Source: an uncultured Bacteroidales bacterium
GTDB lineage: Bacteria > Bacteroidota > Bacteroidia > Bacteroidales > UBA3663
DNA length: 38,875 nt
Direction of reading: 5' to 3'
Assembly (NCBI GenBank): GCA_905235375.1
Contig: CAJOLH010000036.1
Coordinates: 1 to 38,875 of the forward strand
In this document: one piece after another, positions 21,246 through 30,280 of the stretch
How the letters are laid out: every line of letters starts with the position of its first letter
Position numbering within the stretch: the first letter of the stretch is position 1
The notes under the pieces: model-generated
Seen by the model: only the letters and a program-made list of their open reading frames with translations
What the model was told of the DNA's origin: nothing
Databases searched by the model: none
Position numbers and translations under genes: made by a program

Positions 21246-23120
21246 TTACAAATGTGAAGCCAACACATCGTTGGGCACTATCGTCATCACAGGATGTCCG
21301 TCGGGGGTGATCTGATGTTCGGGCAACGCCAACAGGCTATCGACAAGCTGCTGCATCTCCTCCTCCCCTATCTGACGTCCGTATGGGATAGCCTGCGCCT
21401 TGGCCAAACGCAGGGCAAGACGGCGGTCAAGCTCTTCGCCAATGCCATGGACCTCCTCACGTGCAGCTTCAATCATCTGCAGCATGAGTTCATGGATATT
21501 GACCGAACTATCGAGCGAAGCAGGCTTGCCGTTGACGGCGTAAGTGCCTCCTCCAAGGTTGTCAAGCTCAAAGCCCAGATAACTGAGTTCGGGAAGGATA
21601 GCCTTCAGGTGCGGCTCGTCGGCAGGCGACACCTCGATCATCTCGGGGAAGAGTTCATGCTGGGTCAGGCCCTGGCGATTGCTGATCTGGGAATGATAGC
21701 GATCGAAAAGGATGCACAGGTGGGCACGATGCTGGTCGATAAGCAACATACCACCGCGTGCATTACCGACGATGTAGCGATTTCCGACCTGCAGATACTG
21801 TACGCGTCGGGTAGATTGCGGCTTCTCGTCATCCGACAGGCTGCTCATCAGGTCCATGGCGCTGGGCAGCTCCATTCCTTCATCCACAGGGTACGTCCGC
21901 TGGTCAAAACGTGAGGGCAGGGTGCTGTCCATCCTCGAAGGCAGTTCTTCACCCTGTTCCTCCCCCTTCCGAAAGTCCTCGTAGAGCGTCTCCCAATGTG
22001 CGGCAGGTCGCTGACGGAAAGGATTATAGTCCTCGAAACGCGGACGAGGTTCGCTGCTCGACGCTGTGCCAGGCAAATACTGCGGCTCTACCTCGGGAGC
22101 ATCAGCCTGGTCGAAGTCAATGGTAGGAACGGCATTGTACTTGCCCAAAGCCTCACGAATGGTAGCCATCAGGATATGCCAGCGGGCTGACTCATTCTCG
22201 AACTTGATCTCGGTCTTTGTCGGATGGATATTCACATCGATGCTTTGCGGATCGACGTGCAAATAGATGAAGTAGTTGGGTTGCGTCCCTTCGGGAATCA
22301 AATCCTGGAAACATTCGAGCACTGCCTTGTGGAAATAGGGGTGCTTCATGAAGCGACCATTCACAAAGAAGAACTGCAAAGCGCCTTTCTTGCGTGCGCC
22401 CTCGGGTGCTCCCACGAATCCCGAAATGTCCATCAGGTCGTTCTCGACCTGGAGTGGCAGCAGCTGTTGTGAAAGGCTCTTGCTGAAGAGCTGCACGATG
22501 CGCTGCTTGTGCGAACCGGCAGTAAGTTGCAGTATCACCACATCGTTGTGCTTCACCGTCATCTCGACCTGGGGATGCGCCAAGGCTACATGCTGTATCT
22601 CCTGCATGATGTTCGAAAGCTCTGTCTGGTTGCTTTTGAGGAACTTCCTTCGGGCAGGCACATTATAAAAGAGATTACGCACCTGGAAATTGGCACCCGC
22701 CGAACATACACAGGATTCCTGACGCTGCACCTGACTGCCAGCCAAGGCTATCAGGACACCAGCCTCATCTTCGTGACGACGTGTGCGCAATTCGACCTCC
22801 GCGACAGCAGCCACCGATGCCAAAGCCTCTCCTCGGAAGCCCATCGTATGCAGGTCGAAGAGGTCAGCTGCCTGCTGGATCTTCGACGTGGCATGCTTTT
22901 CGAAAGCCATGCGCGCATCGGTAGGACTCATGCCGATACCATTGTCGATGATCTGGATGAGTTCACGGCCAGCTTCGCGCAGCACAATCTGTATCTCAGT
23001 GGCATGTGCATCGATGCTGTTCTCAAGGAGTTCCTTGACGACACTCGCCGGACGCTGCACCACCTCGCCTGCGGCTATCTGATTGGCGACTGAATCTGGA
23101 AGAAGATGGATGATATCCAT
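21246..23120 (-). CDS. mutL: DNA mismatch repair protein MutL
   Basis: The protein has 624 residues. The N-terminal GHKL ATPase shows IAAGEVVQRPASVVKELLEN, the DNGIGM motif and GFRGEALASVAAV. A flexible linker of about 130 residues (around 335-440) leads to the C-terminal dimerisation domain. The stretch corresponding to the endonuclease motif DQHAxxExxxxE reads DQHRAHLCILFD here, so both Glu positions are changed and nicking activity is doubtful. MutL links MutS mismatch recognition to strand removal. It lies 20 bp upstream of the NlpC/P60 gene in the same direction. Confidence 0.96.
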   Translation of the reverse strand: MDIIHLLPDSVANQIAAGEVVQRPASVVKELLENSIDAHATEIQIVLREAGRELIQIIDNGIGMSPTDARMAFEKHATSKIQQAADLFDLHTMGFRGEALASVAAVAEVELRTRRHEDEAGVLIALAGSQVQRQESCVCSAGANFQVRNLFYNVPARRKFLKSNQTELSNIMQEIQHVALAHPQVEMTVKHNDVVILQLTAGSHKQRIVQLFSKSLSQQLLPLQVENDLMDISGFVGAPEGARKKGALQFFFVNGRFMKHPYFHKAVLECFQDLIPEGTQPNYFIYLHVDPQSIDVNIHPTKTEIKFENESARWHILMATIREALGKYNAVPTIDFDQADAPEVEPQYLPGTASSSEPRPRFEDYNPFRQRPAAHWETLYEDFRKGEEQGEELPSRMDSTLPSRFDQRTYPVDEGMELPSAMDLMSSLSDDEKPQSTRRVQYLQVGNRYIVGNARGGMLLIDQHRAHLCILFDRYHSQISNRQGLTQHELFPEMIEVSPADEPHLKAILPELSYLGFELDNLGGGTYAVNGKPASLDSSVNIHELMLQMIEAAREEVHGIGEELDRRLALRLAKAQAIPYGRQIGEEEMQQLVDSLLALPEHQITPDGHPVMTIVPNDVLASHL

Positions 23121-23133
23121 GCCGAAATCAGAT

Positions 23134-23439
23134 TTACTTGATAAGATAGTAGAAGATGATGACCATCACAACAATCGCCACAGCGAGCTTGATGTAAGGA
23201 TTACTACCCTTTTCGCCATCGGCCTCCTCCTTCTCCTTGCGCCGCTTGAGGTGCTTGGTGCCCTGAATGAAGGTACCACGAATAATCTCCTCAGCCTTAA
23301 GTTCCTCGTCGGGCAGTTCGCCCATCTCACGCTTCACCTTGCGCACACGTGCCTCAAGCCACTGTTTGCGTTCATTCTTGGTGAAATGACTGATATGTTC
23401 GAAACGCTTGGGTTTGCTGGTACTGAATATCGATGCCAT
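23134..23439 (-). CDS. Small tail-anchored-like membrane protein, unknown function
   Basis: The protein has 101 residues. The soluble N-terminal part is basic and helical (KNERKQWLEARVRKVKREMG) and the C-terminal 25 residues form one membrane helix (IKLAVAIVVMVIIFYYLIK). I do not recognise the family. Small proteins of this kind sit between ostA-like genes and mutL in this string, 13 bp before mutL, so it is probably co-transcribed and acts at the inner membrane. Confidence in the gene is high because of its compact fit between neighbours. Confidence 0.8.
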   Translation of the reverse strand: MASIFSTSKPKRFEHISHFTKNERKQWLEARVRKVKREMGELPDEELKAEEIIRGTFIQGTKHLKRRKEKEEADGEKGSNPYIKLAVAIVVMVIIFYYLIK

Positions 23440-23465
23440 AATAGTTAGTCTTTTTGTTCTTTTTC

Positions 23466-25361
23466 CTAATAACCATTCAATTCATCGTCGTCAAACAATC
23501 GGGGAATCTCTATCATATCCTCCTTCTTCATTTCGATGCCACGGAAAACATCCTTTGGACCAGTCGGACGGAGATAAGCCATCCAGCGAAAGTTCTCAAG
23601 ATAGAGTATATCGTCGGTCACCAGTTGAATAGGAGTCAGTGAGCCTACGACCTGCGGCCAAAGCTTCAGTTTCTCCATCTTCTGGTTCTTGAACCACACG
23701 GTCAGGTAGTTGCCAATCATCTGATTGAGGCCGATGAGCGTCTTGTCCTTCTCCTCGGGATAGTAGATAATCTGCACGTTACCGCTCATATCCATACGAC
23801 TCACCCTACCCGAATCGAAGTAACAGACAAGGTCGCGTCCCAATATCTGGTCATAATGGAGCGTGTCGATGCGCAGTGCGTTGCGCTGTGCTTCGCTGAG
23901 CGTGTCGGAATTGACAGCCAGGCTCTCGTCGTGACTTTGCGTGAGGAACGCATTGGGATGGATCATCGCCCGATGGATACCCGCGCGGGTCACGATGGCA
24001 AAGATGGAATCGCCACGAATCTGATACTGGTTGTTCCACATCACCGGATTGCCCATGAACGTGGCAAGGGAATCGCGAGCCGAATAGATAAGCGAGTCAC
24101 AGACGCCCTGCAGGTCGCTGCGGTAATAGCGCACGCCATGGTAGGCCTGCATATAGCGCAACGTATCAATATGCTCGGGCATGATGCTGTCGATTACCAG
24201 TTGGGTGTTTCCAAGGGTATCGATAGCCTCAGTATGACTCAACGTGTCGGCGAGGACATGATCGATGACCGTATATGCCCGCAACGTATCGGCATGCAGG
24301 TAGAGTGTATCTCCACGGCTGAACTCCATAGCCAAGGCATGACCCGTGATGAATCCCATCTGGGGCACGCTGTCGTTTTCGATGTAGTAGGCATAGTCGC
24401 CCTTCATCGCCATGTTGTCGATAGAATCAATGGCATAGATGTCGCCCCATGCCTCACCATAGCCTTCCTTTATGCTATAAAACAATGTGTCGGCTATCGC
24501 ATAGCGTCCTGGGCTTTCCACCCACGAACGCTCGTAAAGGTTGGCCAGTTCCGTCTTCGTGTTGAAATGTCCTCGGCGTGTATGCACAGTCGATGAGTCG
24601 TTGACGATACGCGAAGGTCCCAGCACCGTGGCCAGATTGTTGCGAAAATCGTAGCGAAGTGTATCGCTGAAGAGCTTGAATTGGGGAGTGAGGATTTCGT
24701 CGTCGGGAGAATAGTCAGGTGATGGCATAAACCCCATGTTCTTCCACTGTTCGTTACGATCGTAAGTCCTGCCTTCCACATCATACTGGAAGAAGGCCAG
24801 TTTCTGCTGTGGGTAGTACCAACCTATCAAACTGCGCAGATGTACCAGCGAATCGACCATAACGCCCATGTCGGGATAGTTCGCCTCCTCCACCTCACGA
24901 TCGTAGGTCATGTAGCTCGTGTAAAGGTTGGTGTTGGCTGTCTTGCTGCGATGTATCAGATGAACATTGTCGTACAGTTCGCCGAACATTGCATCACCGT
25001 CGTAGAACATCGAGTCACAATAGACAAAGAGCGTGTCGCTTTGCTCCATCCTCACATTACCAAATGCAGCCATCGAGTTGGAGTTCTCGTAGAAATAGGC
25101 AGAGTCGCAATACATATAACATGAGTCCTGACGGAACTGCACATCACCACGCAGGGTCTGTCGGTCGGGATTCTCACGCTTGTCGTAGCTCAACGTATTG
25201 GCACGAAGCAGGTAAATCTTGCGCGGCTGCGACTGTTGCTGCTGCGCAAGACCCAATGCCGCAGTCAGAGCCACGACTGCGAGTGCCAATATGTCCTTTC
25301 TTGTTATCTTCAAAGAAATAAAGAAATATTGTCTCTTGGGAACTCCCGTAAAAAAGAGCAC
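23466..25361 (-). CDS. OstA/LptA-like exported protein
   Basis: This is up to 631 residues. The N-terminal part (KIYLLRANTLSYDKRENPDR, then LRGDVQFRQDSCYMYCDSAY) shows the OstA repeat pattern of LptA/LptD jellyroll proteins, which carry lipopolysaccharide across the periplasm. Many D-S/T-L-F/Y segments repeat along the chain. The widest start is GTG at 25361, but a TTG at 25313 would begin with a neat signal peptide (KITRKDILALAVVALTAALG), so the true start is uncertain. The gene lies between the parvulin genes and mutL. A lipopolysaccharide-transport role is inferred from the fold and the surA-like neighbours. Confidence 0.85.
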   Translation of the reverse strand: MLFFTGVPKRQYFFISLKITRKDILALAVVALTAALGLAQQQQSQPRKIYLLRANTLSYDKRENPDRQTLRGDVQFRQDSCYMYCDSAYFYENSNSMAAFGNVRMEQSDTLFVYCDSMFYDGDAMFGELYDNVHLIHRSKTANTNLYTSYMTYDREVEEANYPDMGVMVDSLVHLRSLIGWYYPQQKLAFFQYDVEGRTYDRNEQWKNMGFMPSPDYSPDDEILTPQFKLFSDTLRYDFRNNLATVLGPSRIVNDSSTVHTRRGHFNTKTELANLYERSWVESPGRYAIADTLFYSIKEGYGEAWGDIYAIDSIDNMAMKGDYAYYIENDSVPQMGFITGHALAMEFSRGDTLYLHADTLRAYTVIDHVLADTLSHTEAIDTLGNTQLVIDSIMPEHIDTLRYMQAYHGVRYYRSDLQGVCDSLIYSARDSLATFMGNPVMWNNQYQIRGDSIFAIVTRAGIHRAMIHPNAFLTQSHDESLAVNSDTLSEAQRNALRIDTLHYDQILGRDLVCYFDSGRVSRMDMSGNVQIIYYPEEKDKTLIGLNQMIGNYLTVWFKNQKMEKLKLWPQVVGSLTPIQLVTDDILYLENFRWMAYLRPTGPKDVFRGIEMKKEDMIEIPRLFDDDELNGY

Positions 25362-25442
25362 TATCGTCCCTTTTTCTCCCCTTTTACTACCCTTTCACTC
25401 CTCTTTTACTACCCTTTCTGCTCCCCTTTCACTCCCTTTCAG
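25343..25442. repeat. 11-bp-period CCC/TTT repeat array between two operon genes
   Basis: Seven units of 10-12 bp (variants of TACCCTTTCAC and TCCCCTTTTAC) run from 25367 to 25442, into the stop codon of the SurA-like gene. A single CTCCCGTAAA at 25343-25352 is identical to the decamer repeated at 29470-29524. The transcript side is purine-rich (GAAAGGG repeated). No gene lies in the gap. Confidence 0.75.
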
Positions 25443-26809
25443 TCATGCTGTCCCCAGCCGGGATACTTGAAATCGTATTTCTCCCACCCTGGCTTGATGC
25501 GCACGTAGGTGGTCTTCTGCTTCTCACGGATGAAGTTTTCGATGATCTCTTCATGCAGATGCTGTTCGTAAATCTCCTTCACCGTCTGGTAGTCATCGTA
25601 GTAGGTAGCCTTGTGCCCCGGCACACGACGCTTCAGCTTAACAATAGCAACCTGGTCGCGACTCGTTTTGCTGTCCTTCATGACGAAAGGCTTCGAGATT
25701 TCACCCTCCTCCATGCGAGCTACCACACGAGCCACCTCGGCAGGAAGTTCGTCCATCGTCATACGCGCTGCGCCACTGCGGTCGCTGGTCATCATGCCGC
25801 CGCTGTTGCGCGTATTCTTGTCGCTCGACAGATAGCGGGCAGCCTCCTCGAAACTGAACTTCGCCGAATCGAGCTCCATACGCAAGGTGTCCATACGGGC
25901 ACGTGCATCGGTAAGTTCCTTGGCACTCACCTTCGGGGTGAGAAGGATGTGCCGGAAGTTGGCACGATCGCCACGCCGTTCGATGAGCTGGATGATGTGA
26001 TAGCCGAACTCGGTCTCGACAACCTTCGACACCTTGCCAGGTTCGGTAAGCTGGAAGGCTACTGCAGAGAACTCGGGCACGTAGGCACCCTTGGCCTTGA
26101 AGCCCAACTCGCCGCCCATGGCAGCACTGCCTGGGTCTTCGCTGTAAAGGATGGCGAGGGTCGAGAACTCCGACTCGCCCGAATTGACACGGTTGGTGAA
26201 GTCGCGCAGACGGTTCTTGATCTCATCCACCTGCTGCTTGCTCACCTGCGGCTGAAGGGGCTGAAGGGTGATGATCTGCACTTCGACCTGTGTCTCGATG
26301 AACGGAATGCTATCCTTCGGCAGACGTTCGAAATACAGACGCACCTCGCTGGGCGTGATGGTCACATCTTCGACGAGCTTCTGCTGCATCTGCTGCATGA
26401 TGCCATTGTTGCGTATGCCTGTACGCCATTCGCTGCGCAACTGACTAATGGGTTTCTCAAGGTATTCCTCGAGTTTCTCCTTCGAGCCAATCTGAGCGAT
26501 GAACATATTCATCTGTGCATCGACCTGCGCCTCGACCTGGTCGTCGCTCACTTCAATAGAGTCGATGATGGCCTGGTTGATGAAGAGTTTCTGGATAGCC
26601 ATCTGCTCGGGAATGACGCCGTAAGGGTCGCCATCGATTTTCTCACCCTGGTAGAGCATACGCTTGCGCTCATTCTCCACTTCGCTGCGAAGAATGGCTT
26701 CATCGCCCACCACCCAGATGATCTCATCGATGATGTTTTCGGCTTCCTGTGCCATCAGTTGCAGTCCTCCGACAAGGATGACTGCCAGTGTCAATAATCG
26801 TCTCTTCAT
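25439..26809 (-). CDS. SurA-like periplasmic peptidyl-prolyl isomerase/chaperone
   Basis: The protein has 456 residues with a signal peptide (MKRRLLTLAVILVGGLQLMA). The SurA N-terminal domain (IIWVVGDEAILRSEVENERK) is followed by two parvulin-type rotamase regions, the first with a clear pattern (LAILYSEDPGSAAMGGELGF, then FGYHIIQLIERRG), the second less conserved (RHILLTPKV onward). Such proteins chaperone outer-membrane beta-barrels through the periplasm. It follows another parvulin gene by 6 bp and precedes the OstA-like gene, as part of an outer-membrane biogenesis string. Confidence 0.92.
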   Translation of the reverse strand: MKRRLLTLAVILVGGLQLMAQEAENIIDEIIWVVGDEAILRSEVENERKRMLYQGEKIDGDPYGVIPEQMAIQKLFINQAIIDSIEVSDDQVEAQVDAQMNMFIAQIGSKEKLEEYLEKPISQLRSEWRTGIRNNGIMQQMQQKLVEDVTITPSEVRLYFERLPKDSIPFIETQVEVQIITLQPLQPQVSKQQVDEIKNRLRDFTNRVNSGESEFSTLAILYSEDPGSAAMGGELGFKAKGAYVPEFSAVAFQLTEPGKVSKVVETEFGYHIIQLIERRGDRANFRHILLTPKVSAKELTDARARMDTLRMELDSAKFSFEEAARYLSSDKNTRNSGGMMTSDRSGAARMTMDELPAEVARVVARMEEGEISKPFVMKDSKTSRDQVAIVKLKRRVPGHKATYYDDYQTVKEIYEQHLHEEIIENFIREKQKTTYVRIKPGWEKYDFKYPGWGQHD

Positions 26810-26815
26810 TCTAAA

Positions 26816-28618
26816 TTATCTCAGTTTGTTCAACTCTTTCCAATTGATCTTCACATCGAATTTCTTGCGAAGTTCTTCCACCCAGATCTCTTCAAGCTGT
26901 GTCTGATAGTCAGCCACGACAGCACCGCGCACATCGGCCAGCTCGTCTGGCTCGGAAAGAACCTTTCCATAAGTCATCACGCGCGGCATCTTCTCCTTGG
27001 GTGTGAATGTTGCACCCTCGACATGCAGACGCTCAGCATCGATGCAGGCATTGTCACCTTCCGAGAAGAGTCCGTTGACGATGTGGAAACGGGGAGCCTT
27101 CGGGTTGGGCGTGAGGATGGAGTCGGTCAGGACCTCCTTGCGTACCACGTCGCTGGCTGCAATTGGGGCATTGTGGTCGTAGATGTCCTTGAGCTTGCCG
27201 AAGAGTGCATCGTCATCAGCGCACTCAATGAAAGCGCCCTTGAAGCGAGGCTTGTCGAAAGCATAATTCGAACGATGCTCGTCGAAGAACTTCTGCAAGC
27301 CCACAGTATCCTGGCTGGCCTTGTCCCATACGGCCTTGCTGCTCACGTCGAAAAGCATCAGACCATCGTGGTACTCACGATAGAGGTTGCGGAAATCAGC
27401 ATTCTCAGTCTCCAGCTGGGCATCAGCCCACTCCAATACCTGTTCATCGCTCCAGTCGGCAGCCTGCTTGCGCAGTTTCTTGTCAGCCGACAGACGTGCA
27501 CGGCACTGATTGACGTATGCACGCTGACCCTCCTTGATACGCTCCGGATCCTTGGCGAGCTGCTCCTTGAGCTTGGCGTCCTGTGCGCTGTCAACCGGTG
27601 CTTCCTTGCGCTTGTCGAGCAGTTTGACGATGTGCCAGCCGAACTGTGTCTCGAAAGGCTTTGAGATTTCGCCCTTCTCCTTCAACTCATAGCAGACATC
27701 GAGCCACTCTTTTGGGAAACGAGCCATACGATTGATCCAAGGATAGGCGCCACCCTTGGGTGCCGTGTAGGCATCGTCGCTGGTCTCGGCGCAAACGGCA
27801 TCCCAGTCGCCACCTGCCAAAAGAACATTGTAAATCGAATCGATCTGCTGCTTCACGGAAGGCATATCATCAGGCTGCGGACCGCGTGGAGCATTCTTCA
27901 TGATGTGAGCCACAAGCACCTCGCCCTCACTCTCGCGCTTGTCGAACACCTTGATAAGATGCCAGCCGAAACGCGAACGCACTATCGATGTGTGTCCGAC
28001 AGGCGTAGTGAATGCTGCCTGCTCGAAGGGATAAACCATCTGCAGCGACGAGAAGTAGCCAAGGTCACCCGCATTCTGGCGGGCTGAAGGATCCTGGCTG
28101 TATTCGCGTGCCAGACTGTCGAAGCTGGCTCCCTGCTCCACCTCATGCTGCAAGCCCTGAAGTACGCCGTAGAGACTATCGACAACGTTCTGAGGGGTGC
28201 TCTCGTTGCACGAAAGCAGCAGGTGACTGGCCTTGACCTCCCACTTGCGACGTTCCTTGGCCTGTTGCAGCAGACTATCGGGCCATCCCTGAATCTGAAG
28301 ATAAGGTTCGGCTATCTGCTTGCGATAACCTGCCAGTTCGTCAAGATAAGACCGGGTGGTATCTACGCCTTGGCGATAAGCCTCGGCGACCTTGAGCTTG
28401 TAGTTCACGAAGAGATCGACGTACTCATCGAACGTCTTCTCTTCGGCCACCTCCTGACCGTTATTCTTGTTGTAGAAATACTCAAATTCCGAACGCTTCA
28501 CGTCCCGCCCTGCGATGGTCATCACCACAGGGTCCTTCTTGTCTGTCTTTGCTCCAGCATCCTCTGGCTGGACAGCAAGGGCCAGCATTGCTGCCAGGCC
28601 GATAATCAGTTTTTTCAT
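26816..28618 (-). CDS. Periplasmic parvulin-type peptidyl-prolyl isomerase (PrsA/PpiD-like)
   Basis: The protein has 600 residues. A signal peptide (MKKLIIGLAAMLALAVQ) is followed by an N-terminal helical chaperone part (about 30-125) and two parvulin domains: the first from VKASHLLLS to FGWHLIKVFDKR, the second from VLVAHIMKN to FGWHIVKLLDKR. A helical and mixed C-terminal part of 250 residues has no clear domain. It folds or escorts exported proteins. As the first gene of the minus-strand string ending at murF, it has a clear Bacteroidetes promoter 44 bp upstream. Confidence 0.92.
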   Translation of the reverse strand: MKKLIIGLAAMLALAVQPEDAGAKTDKKDPVVMTIAGRDVKRSEFEYFYNKNNGQEVAEEKTFDEYVDLFVNYKLKVAEAYRQGVDTTRSYLDELAGYRKQIAEPYLQIQGWPDSLLQQAKERRKWEVKASHLLLSCNESTPQNVVDSLYGVLQGLQHEVEQGASFDSLAREYSQDPSARQNAGDLGYFSSLQMVYPFEQAAFTTPVGHTSIVRSRFGWHLIKVFDKRESEGEVLVAHIMKNAPRGPQPDDMPSVKQQIDSIYNVLLAGGDWDAVCAETSDDAYTAPKGGAYPWINRMARFPKEWLDVCYELKEKGEISKPFETQFGWHIVKLLDKRKEAPVDSAQDAKLKEQLAKDPERIKEGQRAYVNQCRARLSADKKLRKQAADWSDEQVLEWADAQLETENADFRNLYREYHDGLMLFDVSSKAVWDKASQDTVGLQKFFDEHRSNYAFDKPRFKGAFIECADDDALFGKLKDIYDHNAPIAASDVVRKEVLTDSILTPNPKAPRFHIVNGLFSEGDNACIDAERLHVEGATFTPKEKMPRVMTYGKVLSEPDELADVRGAVVADYQTQLEEIWVEELRKKFDVKINWKELNKLR

Positions 28619-28661
28619 CTATGCTTGTTTTATATATCCTTTTATTATTTAAAAAGCGGCG

Positions 28662-28693
28662 CAAATATACACATTATCCGCGAAAACTCCAAA
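28662..28693 (-). promoter_or_regulatory. Bacteroidetes promoter of the isomerase/ostA/mutL/murF string
   Basis: On the minus strand TTTG (28693-28690) and TATATTTG (28669-28662) are separated by exactly 20 bp. The start codon is 44 bp further on. It is back to back with the promoter at 28751. Confidence 0.85.
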
Positions 28694-28750
28694 ATATTTA
28701 GGATTTTTCAACACAAATCCTTTTATTTTGCGCGCTTTTTTGTCCAAAAA

Positions 28751-28782
28751 TTTGGTTCGTTGGCATTTTCTTGTTACCTTTG
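28751..28782 (+). promoter_or_regulatory. Bacteroidetes promoter of the deoxynucleoside kinase pair
   Basis: TTTG (28751-28754) and TACCTTTG (28775-28782) are 20 bp apart. The first kinase starts 50 bp downstream. Divergent from the isomerase promoter, the two sharing a 57-bp core region. Confidence 0.85.
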
Positions 28783-28831
28783 CACCGTATTTAGCAGCAC
28801 GATTTAGTTCCAACACACTCCATCAGAGAAC

Positions 28832-29455
28832 ATGTATATCGCAATTTCCGGCAATATAGGAAGCGGCAAGACGACGCTCACCCAACTGCTGGCCCACCAC
28901 TATAACTGGCAGGCGCGTTTCGAGGCCGTGGACTACAATCCCTACCTCGAAGACTACTACGGAAACATCGCCCGATGGTCGTTCAATCTTGAAGTCTATT
29001 TCCTTAAGGAACGCTTCAAGGATCTGTTGGCGATTGCTCAAAGCCCGACGCCCATCGTGCAGGACCGCTCAATCTTCGAGGGTGTCCACATCTTCACGGC
29101 CAGCAACTACGAGTCGGGCGCACTCTCGTCACGCGACTACCAGACCTACCTCGACCTCTTCGAGCAGATGATGTCAGTGGTGAAGCTCCCCGACCTGATG
29201 ATCTATCTGAGAGCCGACATCCCCTACCTCATACGCAACATCCAGCAACGCGGACGCGACTACGAGCGTCAGATGCAGCTCGATTACCTGGCGCGCCTTA
29301 ACGACAAGTATGAGGACTTCATCCGAAACAAGTATCCGGGTCCCGTCCTTATCCTCGACAAGGCCCAGTACGACTTCACCAACCCCACCGACATGCTCAA
29401 GATCTACGACAGGATCGATGCTGCCCTTGGCACTCCCTCCACCCTCCCCCTTTGA
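28832..29455 (+). CDS. Deoxynucleoside kinase (first of a tandem pair)
   Basis: The protein has 207 residues. The P-loop is GNIGSGKT (7-14), followed by the substrate-site segments RFEAVDYNPYLEDYY and the DRS motif in IVQDRSIFEG. The lid segment QQRGRDYER is seen near residue 140. The family phosphorylates deoxyadenosine, deoxycytidine or deoxyguanosine in salvage. The next gene is a clear paralogue of the same length, and in such pairs the two copies often differ in nucleoside preference or form a heterodimer; neither can be decided here. Confidence 0.93.
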   Translation: MYIAISGNIGSGKTTLTQLLAHHYNWQARFEAVDYNPYLEDYYGNIARWSFNLEVYFLKERFKDLLAIAQSPTPIVQDRSIFEGVHIFTASNYESGALSSRDYQTYLDLFEQMMSVVKLPDLMIYLRADIPYLIRNIQQRGRDYERQMQLDYLARLNDKYEDFIRNKYPGPVLILDKAQYDFTNPTDMLKIYDRIDAALGTPSTLPL

Positions 29456-29469
29456 TTGTGGGCAGCCCC

Positions 29470-29524
29470 CTCCCGTAAACTCCCGTTAACTCCCGTAAAC
29501 TCCCGTTAACTCCCAATTATTCCC
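29470..29524. repeat. Perfect 10-bp repeats abutting a start codon
   Basis: CTCCCGTAAA, CTCCCGTTAA, CTCCCGTAAA and CTCCCGTTAA follow in strict alternation from 29470 to 29509, then CTCCCAATTA and TTCCC. The ATG of the second kinase begins at 29525, so the array makes up most of the 69-bp gap and occupies the ribosome-binding region. Confidence 0.9.
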
Positions 29525-30148
29525 ATGCATATAGCAATAGCAGGCAACATCGGTTGCGGCAAAACCACACTCACCAAGATGCTCGCCAAGCGCTACGGCT
29601 GGACGCCGCGCTTCGAGCCCGTTGACAACAACCCCTACCTCGCCGACTATTATGCCGACATGCCGCGTTGGTCGTTCAATATCCAGATCTACTTCCTTGC
29701 CAAACGCTTCAAGGAGGTGGTCGAGATATCTAAGTCCGAAACCGCTATCGTTCAGGACCGCACCATATTCGAGGATGCGCGTATCTTCGCGCCCAACCTT
29801 CACGACATGGGCATGATGTCCGACCGCGACTTCAACAACTACAGCGACCTCTTCGACACCATGATTTCCCTCACGCGCTTACCCGACCTGATGATCTATA
29901 TCCGCAGTTCCCTTGCCAACCTCGTTGATCACATCCACAAGCGCGGACGCGATTACGAACAGACCATGTCGCTCGACTATCTCGCTGGCCTTAATCGCCG
30001 CTACGAAGACTGGATTAAGGACTACAAGGGCAACCTCGTCATCATCGATGGCGACACGTGCAACTTCGAGCAGAATCCCGCCGACTTTCTCAAGGTCACC
30101 GATGACATCGACGCCCACCTCTTCGGACTCTTCAGCGGCATACAATAA
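29525..30148 (+). CDS. Deoxynucleoside kinase (second of a tandem pair)
   Basis: The protein has 207 residues, collinear with the upstream kinase. The P-loop is GNIGCGKT (7-14), with RFEPVDNNPYLADYY, IVQDRTIFED (DRT in place of DRS) and KRGRDYEQ. The two genes clearly arose by duplication, with many conserved columns but substantial divergence. The gene starts immediately after the 10-bp repeat array at 29470-29524, which replaces a normal leader. The gap of 293 bp that follows holds a hairpin-like GGGAC/GTCCC near 30165 and the susC promoter. Confidence 0.93.
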   Translation: MHIAIAGNIGCGKTTLTKMLAKRYGWTPRFEPVDNNPYLADYYADMPRWSFNIQIYFLAKRFKEVVEISKSETAIVQDRTIFEDARIFAPNLHDMGMMSDRDFNNYSDLFDTMISLTRLPDLMIYIRSSLANLVDHIHKRGRDYEQTMSLDYLAGLNRRYEDWIKDYKGNLVIIDGDTCNFEQNPADFLKVTDDIDAHLFGLFSGIQ

Positions 30149-30280
30149 GGGGATCTCCTGACAAGGGACTGTTCACGTCCCCCGAATTGCTCATTCCGCA
30201 TGAAAAAGACTTATTATTTCGCCTTTTTCCTGAGCAACCTGTTAAAAATGCCGAAACTTTTTCATAATTTGAAAGAATTA

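Noticed and set aside
25445..26797. 450-codon plus-strand frame opposite the SurA-like gene
   Set aside because: It mirrors the isomerase gene, whose signal peptide and parvulin motifs are clear on the minus strand.
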